From Sphingomonas sp. S2M10 (GTDB lineage Bacteria > Pseudomonadota > Alphaproteobacteria > Sphingomonadales > Sphingomonadaceae), in the NCBI RefSeq assembly GCF_012650175.1, contig NZ_JAAILI010000050.1, positions 1-64,000 of the forward strand: a stretch of DNA of 64,000 bases, in the 5' to 3' direction. Below, in pieces: positions 1 through 7,097 of this stretch. The translations under genes were made by a program, and so were the position numbers. Below the pieces are notes generated by a model. The model did no database searches, was not told the origin of the DNA, and saw nothing but the letters and a program-made list of their open reading frames with translations. Within the stretch, counting starts at the first letter, position 1, and each line of letters begins with the position of its first letter.

Positions 1-2
1 CC

Positions 3-3000
3 CCCGAGGCGGGCCAGAGCGATGTCGCACCCAGTTTCGCCCCGCCCGGGTTCGTCGAGCCCACGCTCGATCCCGCCCTCGCGGCTCGGCGCGACGCGGC
101 CGCCGCGGCGGCGCGCGATGCGCTGGCGGCCGCCGACAGCCCCGACGCGGTGATGGCGGCCTATGGCGCCATGGCGCCCTCGCAGCAGGCGGTGGTGCAG
201 CCCGAGCTTGGTGCGCGGCTCGGCGCCGCAGCCGCAACATCCAACGGCAAGCTCGGCGAGGCGACGCCGACGGTCGCGGTGGAGAGCCGGGGCGGCGACG
301 GGCCGTTGCCCATGCCCGCGCCGGTGGCGGTGCCCTTGGACGCGCCGGACCTTGCGCTCGCCCCCGCGCCCGAGCCCACCGTGCTGGTGCCCGACGGCCC
401 GGCCCAGCCGTCGCTGGGCGTCGATCCGTCCTATGGGCGCGAGATCGAACGCCGCTTCACCGAAAGCACGACGCCGGAGCGGGTGGAGGAGAGCCTCGAT
501 GCGGTCTCCACCGCCAATCCCGGCATCGCGACCAGCGTGACCGATCGCGCCCAGGTGCCGCGCGACGGCGCCAATGATCCGCAACGCCTCGACGAGACCC
601 TGGCCGCCCAGCGCGAGCAGGCATCGTCGCTACGCCGGCAGGCTGCGCAGGCGGTGACGGACGGGCCGGGGCCCGAACAGGTGGTGCCGCGCGCACTCCA
701 CGCCAGCGCCCCCGCGCCCGCCTTTCCCGGGCCGGAGACCGAAGCGCTGCAGCCTGCGCCCGAAGCCCAGCAGCTCCAGGCGCTCGCCCTGCCGGACACG
801 GTCGTCGCCAGCTTCGATTCCGCCTCGGGCGCGCAGATGCAGGCCAGCGCCGAAGCCTCGCGGCAGGAGATGGCGCGCGCCCAGGAGACCCGGGACGCGG
901 CACACCAGGCCGCTGTCGACCAGGCCGAAACCGATCGCCGCACCGCCGAGCAGGAAGCCGATGGCAGCCAGCGACAGGCGGTTGCCGACGAGCGCCAGGC
1001 GATCCAGGACAAGCGTCAGGAAACCGTCGACGCACAGAACCGCGAAATGGCCGCGGTCAATGCCGAGGCCGCCCGCGCCCGGCGCGACAAGCGCGACGAG
1101 GCGCAGCGCGAAGTCGAGGCCGGCCAGCGCCGGATCGACGCGCGCTACGACCAGGCCGAGCGCGACGCCGAGGCCGAAGTCCGCCGCGGCGAGGCGGACG
1201 CGGAACGCGAGCGGCTTCGCAAGAAGAAGGAGTCGCAGGAGGCCGGCTGGTGGGAACGCGCCGTGTCCTTCCTGCGCGATGCCTTTGATGCGCTGGTATC
1301 GCTGGTCAACCGCATCTTCGACGCGGTGCGCAGCGCGATCATGGGGCTGATCGATCTTGCGCGGCGTGCGGTGGTCGGCCTGATCGAGGCGGTCTCGCGC
1401 GCGCTGCAGGCACTGGTCAGCGCACTGGGCGAAGTGCTGAAGGGCTTGGTCGACGGCCTGATCGGCGAGATCTTCCCCGCGCTCGCGCGCGCGCTCAACG
1501 CCGCCATCGACGGTGCGGTCCGGCGCGTGAACAGCGCGATCGACGCCGTCGCGCAGCAGCTGGTGCGCACCGTGAACGCCGTCGCCGCCGCGCTGACCAC
1601 CGCGGTCAACGCGCTGCTCGATGCGTTCCAGGGCGCGATGAACGCGGCGCTTGCCATGCTGCACGCCGCGCTCACCGGAGACTGGAGCGCGCTGCTGGTC
1701 CGGGTGCTCGACGCGGTGCTGTCGGTGCTGGGGATCGACCCCGCCGCCTTTCATGCGCTGATCGGGCAGGCGTCCGAAGCGGTGGCGACGATCGTCAACG
1801 ATCCGGGCCGCTTCGTCTCCAACATGATCGACATGGTGGTGGGCGGCGTGCGGCTGTTCGCCGATCATTTCGGCGAGCATCTGCGGCGCGGCATCATCGG
1901 CTGGCTCACCGGGGCGCTCGGCGACATCCAGATCCCCAGCGAATGGAACCTCTGGACCGTCCTCGACCTCGCGCGGCAGATCCTGGGCCTCACCTGGGAC
2001 TTCGTGCGCGAGCGTGCCGCGCGGATCATCGGCCCCGAGAACGTCCAGCGGCTGGAGATGATGGCGAGTTGGATCGGCACGCTGATCACCGAAGGCTGGG
2101 CCGGGCTGTGGGCGCGCATCCAAGGCTCGCTGGAGAGTCTGCGCGACAGCGTGCTCGCCTCGATCCGCGAGTTCGTGCTGCAGCGGGTGATCCTGGCGTC
2201 GATCACCTGGCTCGCCTCGCTGTTCAATCCGGTCGGCGCGCTCGTGAAGCTGGTGATGACGATCTGGAACGTCTACCAGTTCGTCAGCGGCCAGATGCAG
2301 CGGCTGTTCGGTATCGCGCAAGCCGTGGTCGGCGCGATCGCCAATATCGCCGCCGGCGTGCTCGAGCCGGGCAAGCAGGCGATCGAAGGCGTTCTCGGCA
2401 ATCTGGTGCCGGTGGTCATCGACCTGCTGATGAGCCTGCTCGGCGTCACCGGCGTCGCGGCGCGGGTGCGCGAGATCATCCAGAACCTCCGCCAGCGCCT
2501 TGCCGACGCGGTCGACGCGATGCTCCAGCGCATCCTGCAAAGCCTCGGGCTCCGCCGCGGGGCCGGTACGGGCGAGGCGCAGCCCGCCAGCCCGGGGGGA
2601 GCCGGTGCCCCCGCGCAGATCGGCCACCCCGTCGTGATCGACGTCGCCGAGGGGCAGGACCACACGCTCTCGATCGACCGCACCGGCGCGGCTGGCGCCA
2701 CCGTGATGCTGCGCTCCGATCCGCGCCCGCTCGGCCAGTGGCTGGATACGCTGGCGGGCGAGGCGGCACGACTGGACGGCTCTGCCCGCAGCGGCGCTGA
2801 AGCACACATCGATACCGCTCGGAGCCTGCTGCAGCGGCTTGACCCGCTGGCGGATCAAGCCGCCGCAGCGTCCCCCGGCAGTCAGGCCGCCTCCACCGCA
2901 CAACCGCGTGAACTGGGCCAAGTCGAGGATCAACTCGGTCAAGCCCTTCGTCAGGTGTTCAACACGATACGCGGGACCGCCGAGCCTGCTGCGTCGGGAG

Positions 3001-3854
3001 CAATTTTCGAACAAGGTTTCAGCATGAACGGGGAGAGCCACACGCTTCGACTGTTTGCCAGCAACGGCTCGCTGGCGCTGGAAATGGCTTCCGCGAGTTT
3101 TCACCAAATCAAGCGCGCCGTCGAAACTGCACAGCAAGAGGCGCAGACGACGGGCAAAACCCAGCTTGCCCGCGCGCTCGGTCGTCTGCTCCGGCGGGAC
3201 ATCGATCGATACGAAACCTTCTTCAACGCCAACTACGATGCCATCGTTCTGCGTGCCCACCACAATCATGCATGGGCACAGCAACAGGCGCGTCAGGGGT
3301 TCAACGAGGTATTGCAGGCAGCCGTCGATATCGGCGCTGCGCACGGGATCAAGAACCTTACCGATCTGGGCCACCCGTCACGCTTCGTTCTGAATGACGA
3401 GATAAGGCCCGAGTTTCGGGGCTACCCGCTGTGGCGCAATACCTTCTACAAGAGCAGTTGGTCGTCGACGATCGATCCGAGCTGGAAAGATACCGAATTT
3501 AACCGCCTCAATCACGAGGCGCTTACGGACCCGTACTGGGCAACCAATCCCTATGTTACGAACCCGGCCACGCGGCCGAAAGTATTCGTCGTGCGGGACG
3601 CTGGCGGGATGTATCCTGTCGTCCCCTATCTCGACCTAAACATGCCTGGCAACGTCCACATCGACCACAAGGTTGAGGTCGCGACACATTTCCAAGATAC
3701 CGGGAACGCCCTGCCGCAGGGGCCGCGCGAAACATGGTATGAGATGCAGAGCAATTTGCAGTTGCTCAACCGGGCGGAGAACTCTCGGAAAAGCGGCCCC
3801 AGCGTGACCAATTGGCGGGTGACGAGCGCGTTCCGCGGTCCGGGAGAGCCCTGA
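3..3854 (+). CDS. eCIS-associated large effector-like protein with HNH-like C-terminal nuclease (5' partial)
   Basis: The frame is open from the left edge, so the true start lies upstream; 1283 residues are visible. The first ~280 residues are Ala/Pro-rich and low complexity. A charged coiled coil follows (roughly residues 270-410, rich in Arg, Glu, Gln and Ala), then a long run of amphipathic/hydrophobic helices (roughly 415-850). The last ~330 residues look like a separate module ending in a His-Ile-Asp-His-Lys motif (H1219, D1221, H1222) and a conserved-looking Asn-rich tail (N1251 onward, NLQLLNRAENSRKSG). That resembles HNH/endonuclease-VII type toxin tips. The DNA also becomes less GC-rich after about 2840, which suggests a swapped-in domain. 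The gene ends 3 bases before the baseplate hub gene, so it belongs to the eCIS operon. Inference: cargo or toxin delivered by the particle. An upstream DUF4157-type domain is possible but outside the window. No immunity gene is visible next to it. Confidence 0.72.
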   Translation, partial: PEAGQSDVAPSFAPPGFVEPTLDPALAARRDAAAAAARDALAAADSPDAVMAAYGAMAPSQQAVVQPELGARLGAAAATSNGKLGEATPTVAVESRGGDGPLPMPAPVAVPLDAPDLALAPAPEPTVLVPDGPAQPSLGVDPSYGREIERRFTESTTPERVEESLDAVSTANPGIATSVTDRAQVPRDGANDPQRLDETLAAQREQASSLRRQAAQAVTDGPGPEQVVPRALHASAPAPAFPGPETEALQPAPEAQQLQALALPDTVVASFDSASGAQMQASAEASRQEMARAQETRDAAHQAAVDQAETDRRTAEQEADGSQRQAVADERQAIQDKRQETVDAQNREMAAVNAEAARARRDKRDEAQREVEAGQRRIDARYDQAERDAEAEVRRGEADAERERLRKKKESQEAGWWERAVSFLRDAFDALVSLVNRIFDAVRSAIMGLIDLARRAVVGLIEAVSRALQALVSALGEVLKGLVDGLIGEIFPALARALNAAIDGAVRRVNSAIDAVAQQLVRTVNAVAAALTTAVNALLDAFQGAMNAALAMLHAALTGDWSALLVRVLDAVLSVLGIDPAAFHALIGQASEAVATIVNDPGRFVSNMIDMVVGGVRLFADHFGEHLRRGIIGWLTGALGDIQIPSEWNLWTVLDLARQILGLTWDFVRERAARIIGPENVQRLEMMASWIGTLITEGWAGLWARIQGSLESLRDSVLASIREFVLQRVILASITWLASLFNPVGALVKLVMTIWNVYQFVSGQMQRLFGIAQAVVGAIANIAAGVLEPGKQAIEGVLGNLVPVVIDLLMSLLGVTGVAARVREIIQNLRQRLADAVDAMLQRILQSLGLRRGAGTGEAQPASPGGAGAPAQIGHPVVIDVAEGQDHTLSIDRTGAAGATVMLRSDPRPLGQWLDTLAGEAARLDGSARSGAEAHIDTARSLLQRLDPLADQAAAASPGSQAASTAQPRELGQVEDQLGQALRQVFNTIRGTAEPAASGAIFEQGFSMNGESHTLRLFASNGSLALEMASASFHQIKRAVETAQQEAQTTGKTQLARALGRLLRRDIDRYETFFNANYDAIVLRAHHNHAWAQQQARQGFNEVLQAAVDIGAAHGIKNLTDLGHPSRFVLNDEIRPEFRGYPLWRNTFYKSSWSSTIDPSWKDTEFNRLNHEALTDPYWATNPYVTNPATRPKVFVVRDAGGMYPVVPYLDLNMPGNVHIDHKVEVATHFQDTGNALPQGPRETWYEMQSNLQLLNRAENSRKSGPSVTNWRVTSAFRGPGEP

Positions 3855-3857
3855 GCC

Positions 3858-4496
3858 ATGACCCCGCTCTCCCCCCGCACCCTGCGCGGCGCGATCGTAT
3901 CGTTCCGGCTGCCGAGCCCGATCCCGAACGTGATCGTCTTCCAGTATAATCCCGGCACGCTCACCCGCACGCTGGAAGTGCGCACCGCCGGGGGCGGCGA
4001 TGCCGCGGGCGAGGAGGCGTTCCGCATCGCCGGTGCCCCGCACGAGACGATCAAGCTCGACATCGAGCTGGACGGCACCGACAGCGACGTCGACGATCCC
4101 TCGGGCGGCGTCCAGCGCCAGCTCGCGGCGCTGGAAATGCTGATCGCCCCGCCAACCGAGCTGGTCATCGCCAACACCATCCTCGCGCAGCTCGGCACGA
4201 TCGAGCTGATCCCGCCCCAGGCGCCGTTCACGCTGTTCGTGTTCGGGAGCCAGCGGATCCTGCCGGTGCGGATCGCGGAGTTCGGAATCACAGAGGACGG
4301 GTTCGAACCCGGACTGCGGCCGATCCGCGCCAAGGTGTCGCTGGGTCTCAAGGTGCTGACCTATTCGGACCTGCCGTTCACCCACCCCGGCTATCAGATC
4401 AGCCTTGCGCAGCAGGTCGCCAAGGAAGCGATGGCACGCGCGGCAAGTGCCACGTCGCTCGATGCGGTGCTCGGCGCCGGCCAGCGGATCCTGTGA
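3858..4496 (+). CDS. eCIS CIS_tube-family protein (Afp7-like, tube/baseplate adaptor)
   Basis: The product has 212 residues. The N-terminus carries the pattern VIVFQYNPGTLTRTL, the hallmark of the contractile-injection-system tube/hub adaptor family (CIS_tube; Afp7/Pvc7-like). In known eCIS this protein sits between the inner tube and the baseplate hub and often carries a C-terminal LysM domain. Here the protein stops short, and the LysM-like part appears to be encoded by the next gene. Start ATG 3858 lies 3 bases after the upstream stop, indicating translational coupling. Its position directly before LysM, gpD, gpV and PAAR genes fits the conserved eCIS order. Confidence 0.85.
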   Translation: MTPLSPRTLRGAIVSFRLPSPIPNVIVFQYNPGTLTRTLEVRTAGGGDAAGEEAFRIAGAPHETIKLDIELDGTDSDVDDPSGGVQRQLAALEMLIAPPTELVIANTILAQLGTIELIPPQAPFTLFVFGSQRILPVRIAEFGITEDGFEPGLRPIRAKVSLGLKVLTYSDLPFTHPGYQISLAQQVAKEAMARAASATSLDAVLGAGQRIL

Positions 4497-4506
4497 GGAG
4501 ATGGGC

Positions 4507-4803
4507 ATGAACGATCCCGATGGCCGCTACGCCAACAGCGTGATCCGCACCCGGATCGGCCCGGCGGGCAAGCCCGTCACCTATCTCGCCCGGCGCTTCC
4601 TGCCCGAGCCGGAGTCGCTCACCATCGCGGGCATCGCGCAGATGGCACCCGACGAGCGGCTCGATCTGTTCTCGGCGCGGGTCCAGGGGGTTTCCACCGC
4701 CTGGTGGCGCATCGCGGACGCGCACCGGCTGATCCATCCGGACGACCTCGAGAACCCCGGGCTGCAACGCCTCAAGGTGCCGCTGCCGGAGGCGGGCAAG
4801 TGA
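4507..4803 (+). CDS. Small LysM/gpX-like baseplate protein
   Basis: This is a 98-residue protein. The pattern of a hydrophobic strand (YLARRFLP), then DERLDLFSAR, then WWRIADAHRL resembles LysM/phage tail protein X modules, which normally read like 'GDRLDLIA..Y....LWWRIADAN'. Start ATG 4507 is chosen because GAGGAG (4495-4500) precedes it by 6 bases; the ATG at 4501 abuts that site. It ends in a GTGA overlap with the gpD gene. It probably supplies the LysM function that is fused to the adaptor in other eCIS. Confidence 0.7.
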   Translation: MNDPDGRYANSVIRTRIGPAGKPVTYLARRFLPEPESLTIAGIAQMAPDERLDLFSARVQGVSTAWWRIADAHRLIHPDDLENPGLQRLKVPLPEAGK

Positions 4804-5942
4804 ACCTGTTCGGCATCCATCTCACCGTGCTGGCCGGTCCCGGCCTGCCCGTGCCGCTGCCGCAACGCGCACTGGATGCGCTCGACACGCTGGAGATCGC
4901 GCTCGGCACCGACGAGCCTTCGGCGCTCCAGGCGCAGTTCAAGGCGGGGCGCGGATCGACGCTGGCCGAGATCGCCGACTATCCCATCATGAACCAGCCC
5001 GGGCTGCGGGCCGGTTCACGGATCGTCGTGCTGCTGACGCTCGGCATCCTGCCTACGGTGCTGTTCGACGGCGTCATCACTCAGACCCAGCTCAATCCCG
5101 GCCAGGGCCAGGGCGACGGCACGCTGGCCGTGACCGCGGCCGATGTCCGCGCCGTGATGGACCGGGTCGAGCGCTCGGAAAGCTATCCGGCCATGCCGGT
5201 TGCCGCGATCGCCGCGATGGTGATGGCGCGCTACGCGCCCTACGGCCTGATCCCGATGATCCTCCCGCCGCTGGTCATGGACGTCGACCTGCCGATAGAC
5301 CGGGTGCCGACCCAGGCCGGCACCGACCTCCAGTTCCTCCGGCAGCTGGCCGAACGTGCCGGCTGCATCTTCACGGTCACGCCGGGCCCCGCGCCGATGA
5401 CCAGCACCGGCTATTTCGGGCCCGAGCCGCGGATCGGGCTGCCGCAAAGCGCGCTCACCGTGAACATGGGGCCGGACAGCAACGTCCTTTCGATCAATTT
5501 CCAGAACGATGCCACCGACGCCCACGCCGTTACCGGCGACGTGCAGGACCGCAGCACCAATCGCACCGTCCCGGTTCGCACCACGCCGCCGCTTGCCGTG
5601 CCGCTGGCGACCGAGCCCGCGCTCGCCAACCCGGTGACCGCCGGCGAGCGCCGCTACGAGGCGCGGGGCGGCCGTTCCGCCACGGTCGCCATCGGCGAGG
5701 CGCAGGCCCAGGCCGAGCGCTCCGCCCAGGTGCTGACCGCAGAGGGCGATCTGGACGGCACGCGCTATGGCCGCGTCCTGCAGCCGCGCCAGCTTGTCGG
5801 CCTGCGCGGCTGCGGGCGCGCGCATGACGGCCTGTATTTCGTCCGCGAGGTGAAGCACCAGCTCAAGCGCGGCGAATACAAGCAGCATTTCAAGCTCAGC
5901 CGCGAAGGGCTCGGCACGACGACGCCCGTGGTGCTGCCATGA
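4800..5942 (+). CDS. Phage late control D-like baseplate hub protein (gp27/VgrG N-terminal type)
   Basis: The product is 380 residues from GTG 4800, which overlaps the previous stop as GTGA; translation from there begins VNLFGIHLTVLAGPGLP. The fold-level features match gpD/gp27 hub proteins: an early beta-rich domain with FDGVITQTQLNPGQG, a central 'DLPIDRVPTQAGTDLQFLRQLAERAGCIF' type segment, and a C-terminal REVKHQLKRGEYKQHFKLSREG tail. The hub forms the trimeric adaptor between tube and spike. The spike domain is a separate gene immediately downstream (gpV-like). In T6SS VgrG the two are fused. Confidence 0.85.
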   Translation: MNLFGIHLTVLAGPGLPVPLPQRALDALDTLEIALGTDEPSALQAQFKAGRGSTLAEIADYPIMNQPGLRAGSRIVVLLTLGILPTVLFDGVITQTQLNPGQGQGDGTLAVTAADVRAVMDRVERSESYPAMPVAAIAAMVMARYAPYGLIPMILPPLVMDVDLPIDRVPTQAGTDLQFLRQLAERAGCIFTVTPGPAPMTSTGYFGPEPRIGLPQSALTVNMGPDSNVLSINFQNDATDAHAVTGDVQDRSTNRTVPVRTTPPLAVPLATEPALANPVTAGERRYEARGGRSATVAIGEAQAQAERSAQVLTAEGDLDGTRYGRVLQPRQLVGLRGCGRAHDGLYFVREVKHQLKRGEYKQHFKLSREGLGTTTPVVLP

Positions 5943-6433
5943 GCGAGCGCTATCCCGGCATCTATCGCGGCACCGTGGTCGGCAATCTCGATCCGCTGCA
6001 GCTCGGCCGGCTGCAGGTGCAGGTGCCGGGGGTGCAGGGCCAGTCGCAGCTGTCCTGGGCGGCACCCTGCGCACCCTTTGGCGGCAAGAGCGGCATCGGG
6101 GGTTTCTGCCTGCCGCCGGTCGGCGCGAATGTGTGGGTGATGTTCGAGGGCGGATCGCCGCAGGACCCGGTCTGGATGGGCACCTTCTGGAGCGCGCAGG
6201 AAATGCCTCCCGCGCAACCCGCGATCGAGCAGACCCGCGTGTTCAAAACCGATGGCATCCAGGTGAAGCTGGACGACCTGCCCGGCGCGGCGATGCTCGA
6301 GATCAAGATGGCGAGCGGCGCCAAGCTGACGCTCGGCCCCACCGGCATCGAGATCGACAACGGCCAGGGCGCCAAGATCGCGCTCACCGGGCCGCAGGTG
6401 AGCATCAACAGCGGCGCGCTGGAGGTGATCTGA
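5939..6433 (+). CDS. Baseplate assembly protein V-like spike (gp5 OB-fold + beta-helix)
   Basis: The product has 164 residues and its start forms an ATGA overlap with the gpD gene. The N-terminus, with IYRGTVVGNLDPLQLGRLQV and 'W..PCAP..G...G....PPVGANVWVMFEGG.PQDPVWMG', is the classic OB-fold of gpV/gp5 spike proteins. The C-terminal ~60 residues have alternating small and beta residues (MLEIKMASGAKLTLGPTG), typical of the triple beta-helix spike shaft. Together with gpD it reconstitutes a VgrG-like spike, sharpened by the downstream PAAR protein. Confidence 0.9.
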   Translation: MSERYPGIYRGTVVGNLDPLQLGRLQVQVPGVQGQSQLSWAAPCAPFGGKSGIGGFCLPPVGANVWVMFEGGSPQDPVWMGTFWSAQEMPPAQPAIEQTRVFKTDGIQVKLDDLPGAAMLEIKMASGAKLTLGPTGIEIDNGQGAKIALTGPQVSINSGALEVI

Positions 6434-6741
6434 TGGGCGCGCCGATCCTCACCTCGCAGACCCCGGTCCAATGCGGCCATGCCGGCACCGGAACGCACAT
6501 CCCCACCGCGCTGCGCGTCAAGGTCGCCGGCAGCCCGGTGGCGGTGGCGAGCGACCAGCATGTCGTGGCCGGCTGCGCGCTCACCGGCTCCCCCACCCCG
6601 CCCTGCGTGACGCTCACCTGGACCGCGCCGGCGCTGCGGGTGAAGGCGTCGGGCCAGCCGGTGCTGCTCCAGACGAGCATGCCGATCGCAACCGGCCCGG
6701 GCATCGTGCTGCCGGGTCAGACACGGGTGATGGCGACATGA
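6433..6741 (+). CDS. PAAR-like spike tip protein (Afp10-like)
   Basis: This is a 102-residue protein starting at ATG 6433, overlapping the gpV stop (TGATG). It matches the eCIS PAAR-like tip pattern: PILTSQTPVQCGHAG near the N-terminus, ALRVKVAGSPVAVASD, a Cys in VAGCALTG, a second Cys in TPPCVTLTW, then a second copy of the LRVKASGQPVLLQTS strand and a terminal QTRVMAT. The His/Cys set (C and H in QCGH, later C residues) could bind the stabilising metal at the tip. It would cap the gpV trimer. Confidence 0.82.
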   Translation: MGAPILTSQTPVQCGHAGTGTHIPTALRVKVAGSPVAVASDQHVVAGCALTGSPTPPCVTLTWTAPALRVKASGQPVLLQTSMPIATGPGIVLPGQTRVMAT

Positions 6742-7097
6742 AATGGCTCTCCCACCCCTACCGCCCCGAACTGGGGCGCAGCGCGACGTCGGACGAGGCC
6801 CGGCATCTGCGGGACATGCTGGATCTCGTCCTGTTCACCGCCCCCAATGAGCGGCCGCACCGCCCGGACTTTGGCTGCGGGCTCAACCAGCTGGTGTTCC
6901 TCGGCAATTCGCCCGAGCTGGCGGTGACCGTGGAGATGACGGTGCGCTCGGCCGTGCAACGCTGGCTGGGCAATGTGCTGACCATCGAGACGCTGTCCGT
7001 CTCCGCCGAGGATGCGGTGCTGCGCATCGACCTCGACTACCGCGTCCGCGCCACCGGCGACGTGGAGTCCGCCAGTTTCGCGAGGACGGTCGCATGA
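6738..7097 (+). CDS. gp25-like baseplate wedge protein (Afp9-like)
   Basis: The product has 119 residues with an ATGA overlap on the PAAR gene. The order LRDMLDLVLFTAPNERPHRPDFGCGLNQLVF is typical of gp25/TssE-like wedge proteins ('iL.T..GER.m.P.fG..l...vF'), followed by the conserved I..AV.RWLGNVLTIE region. It is a lysozyme-fold-derived wedge component without enzymatic function. It couples to the two baseplate-J genes downstream, as in other eCIS and phage tails. Confidence 0.9.
   Translation: MKWLSHPYRPELGRSATSDEARHLRDMLDLVLFTAPNERPHRPDFGCGLNQLVFLGNSPELAVTVEMTVRSAVQRWLGNVLTIETLSVSAEDAVLRIDLDYRVRATGDVESASFARTVA

Noticed and set aside
630..3374. Long minus-strand open frame under the large eCIS protein.
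   Set aside because: It mirrors a strongly coding plus-strand gene, has Arg/Ala/Gln-rich noise and no ribosome site; high GC makes long antisense frames common here.
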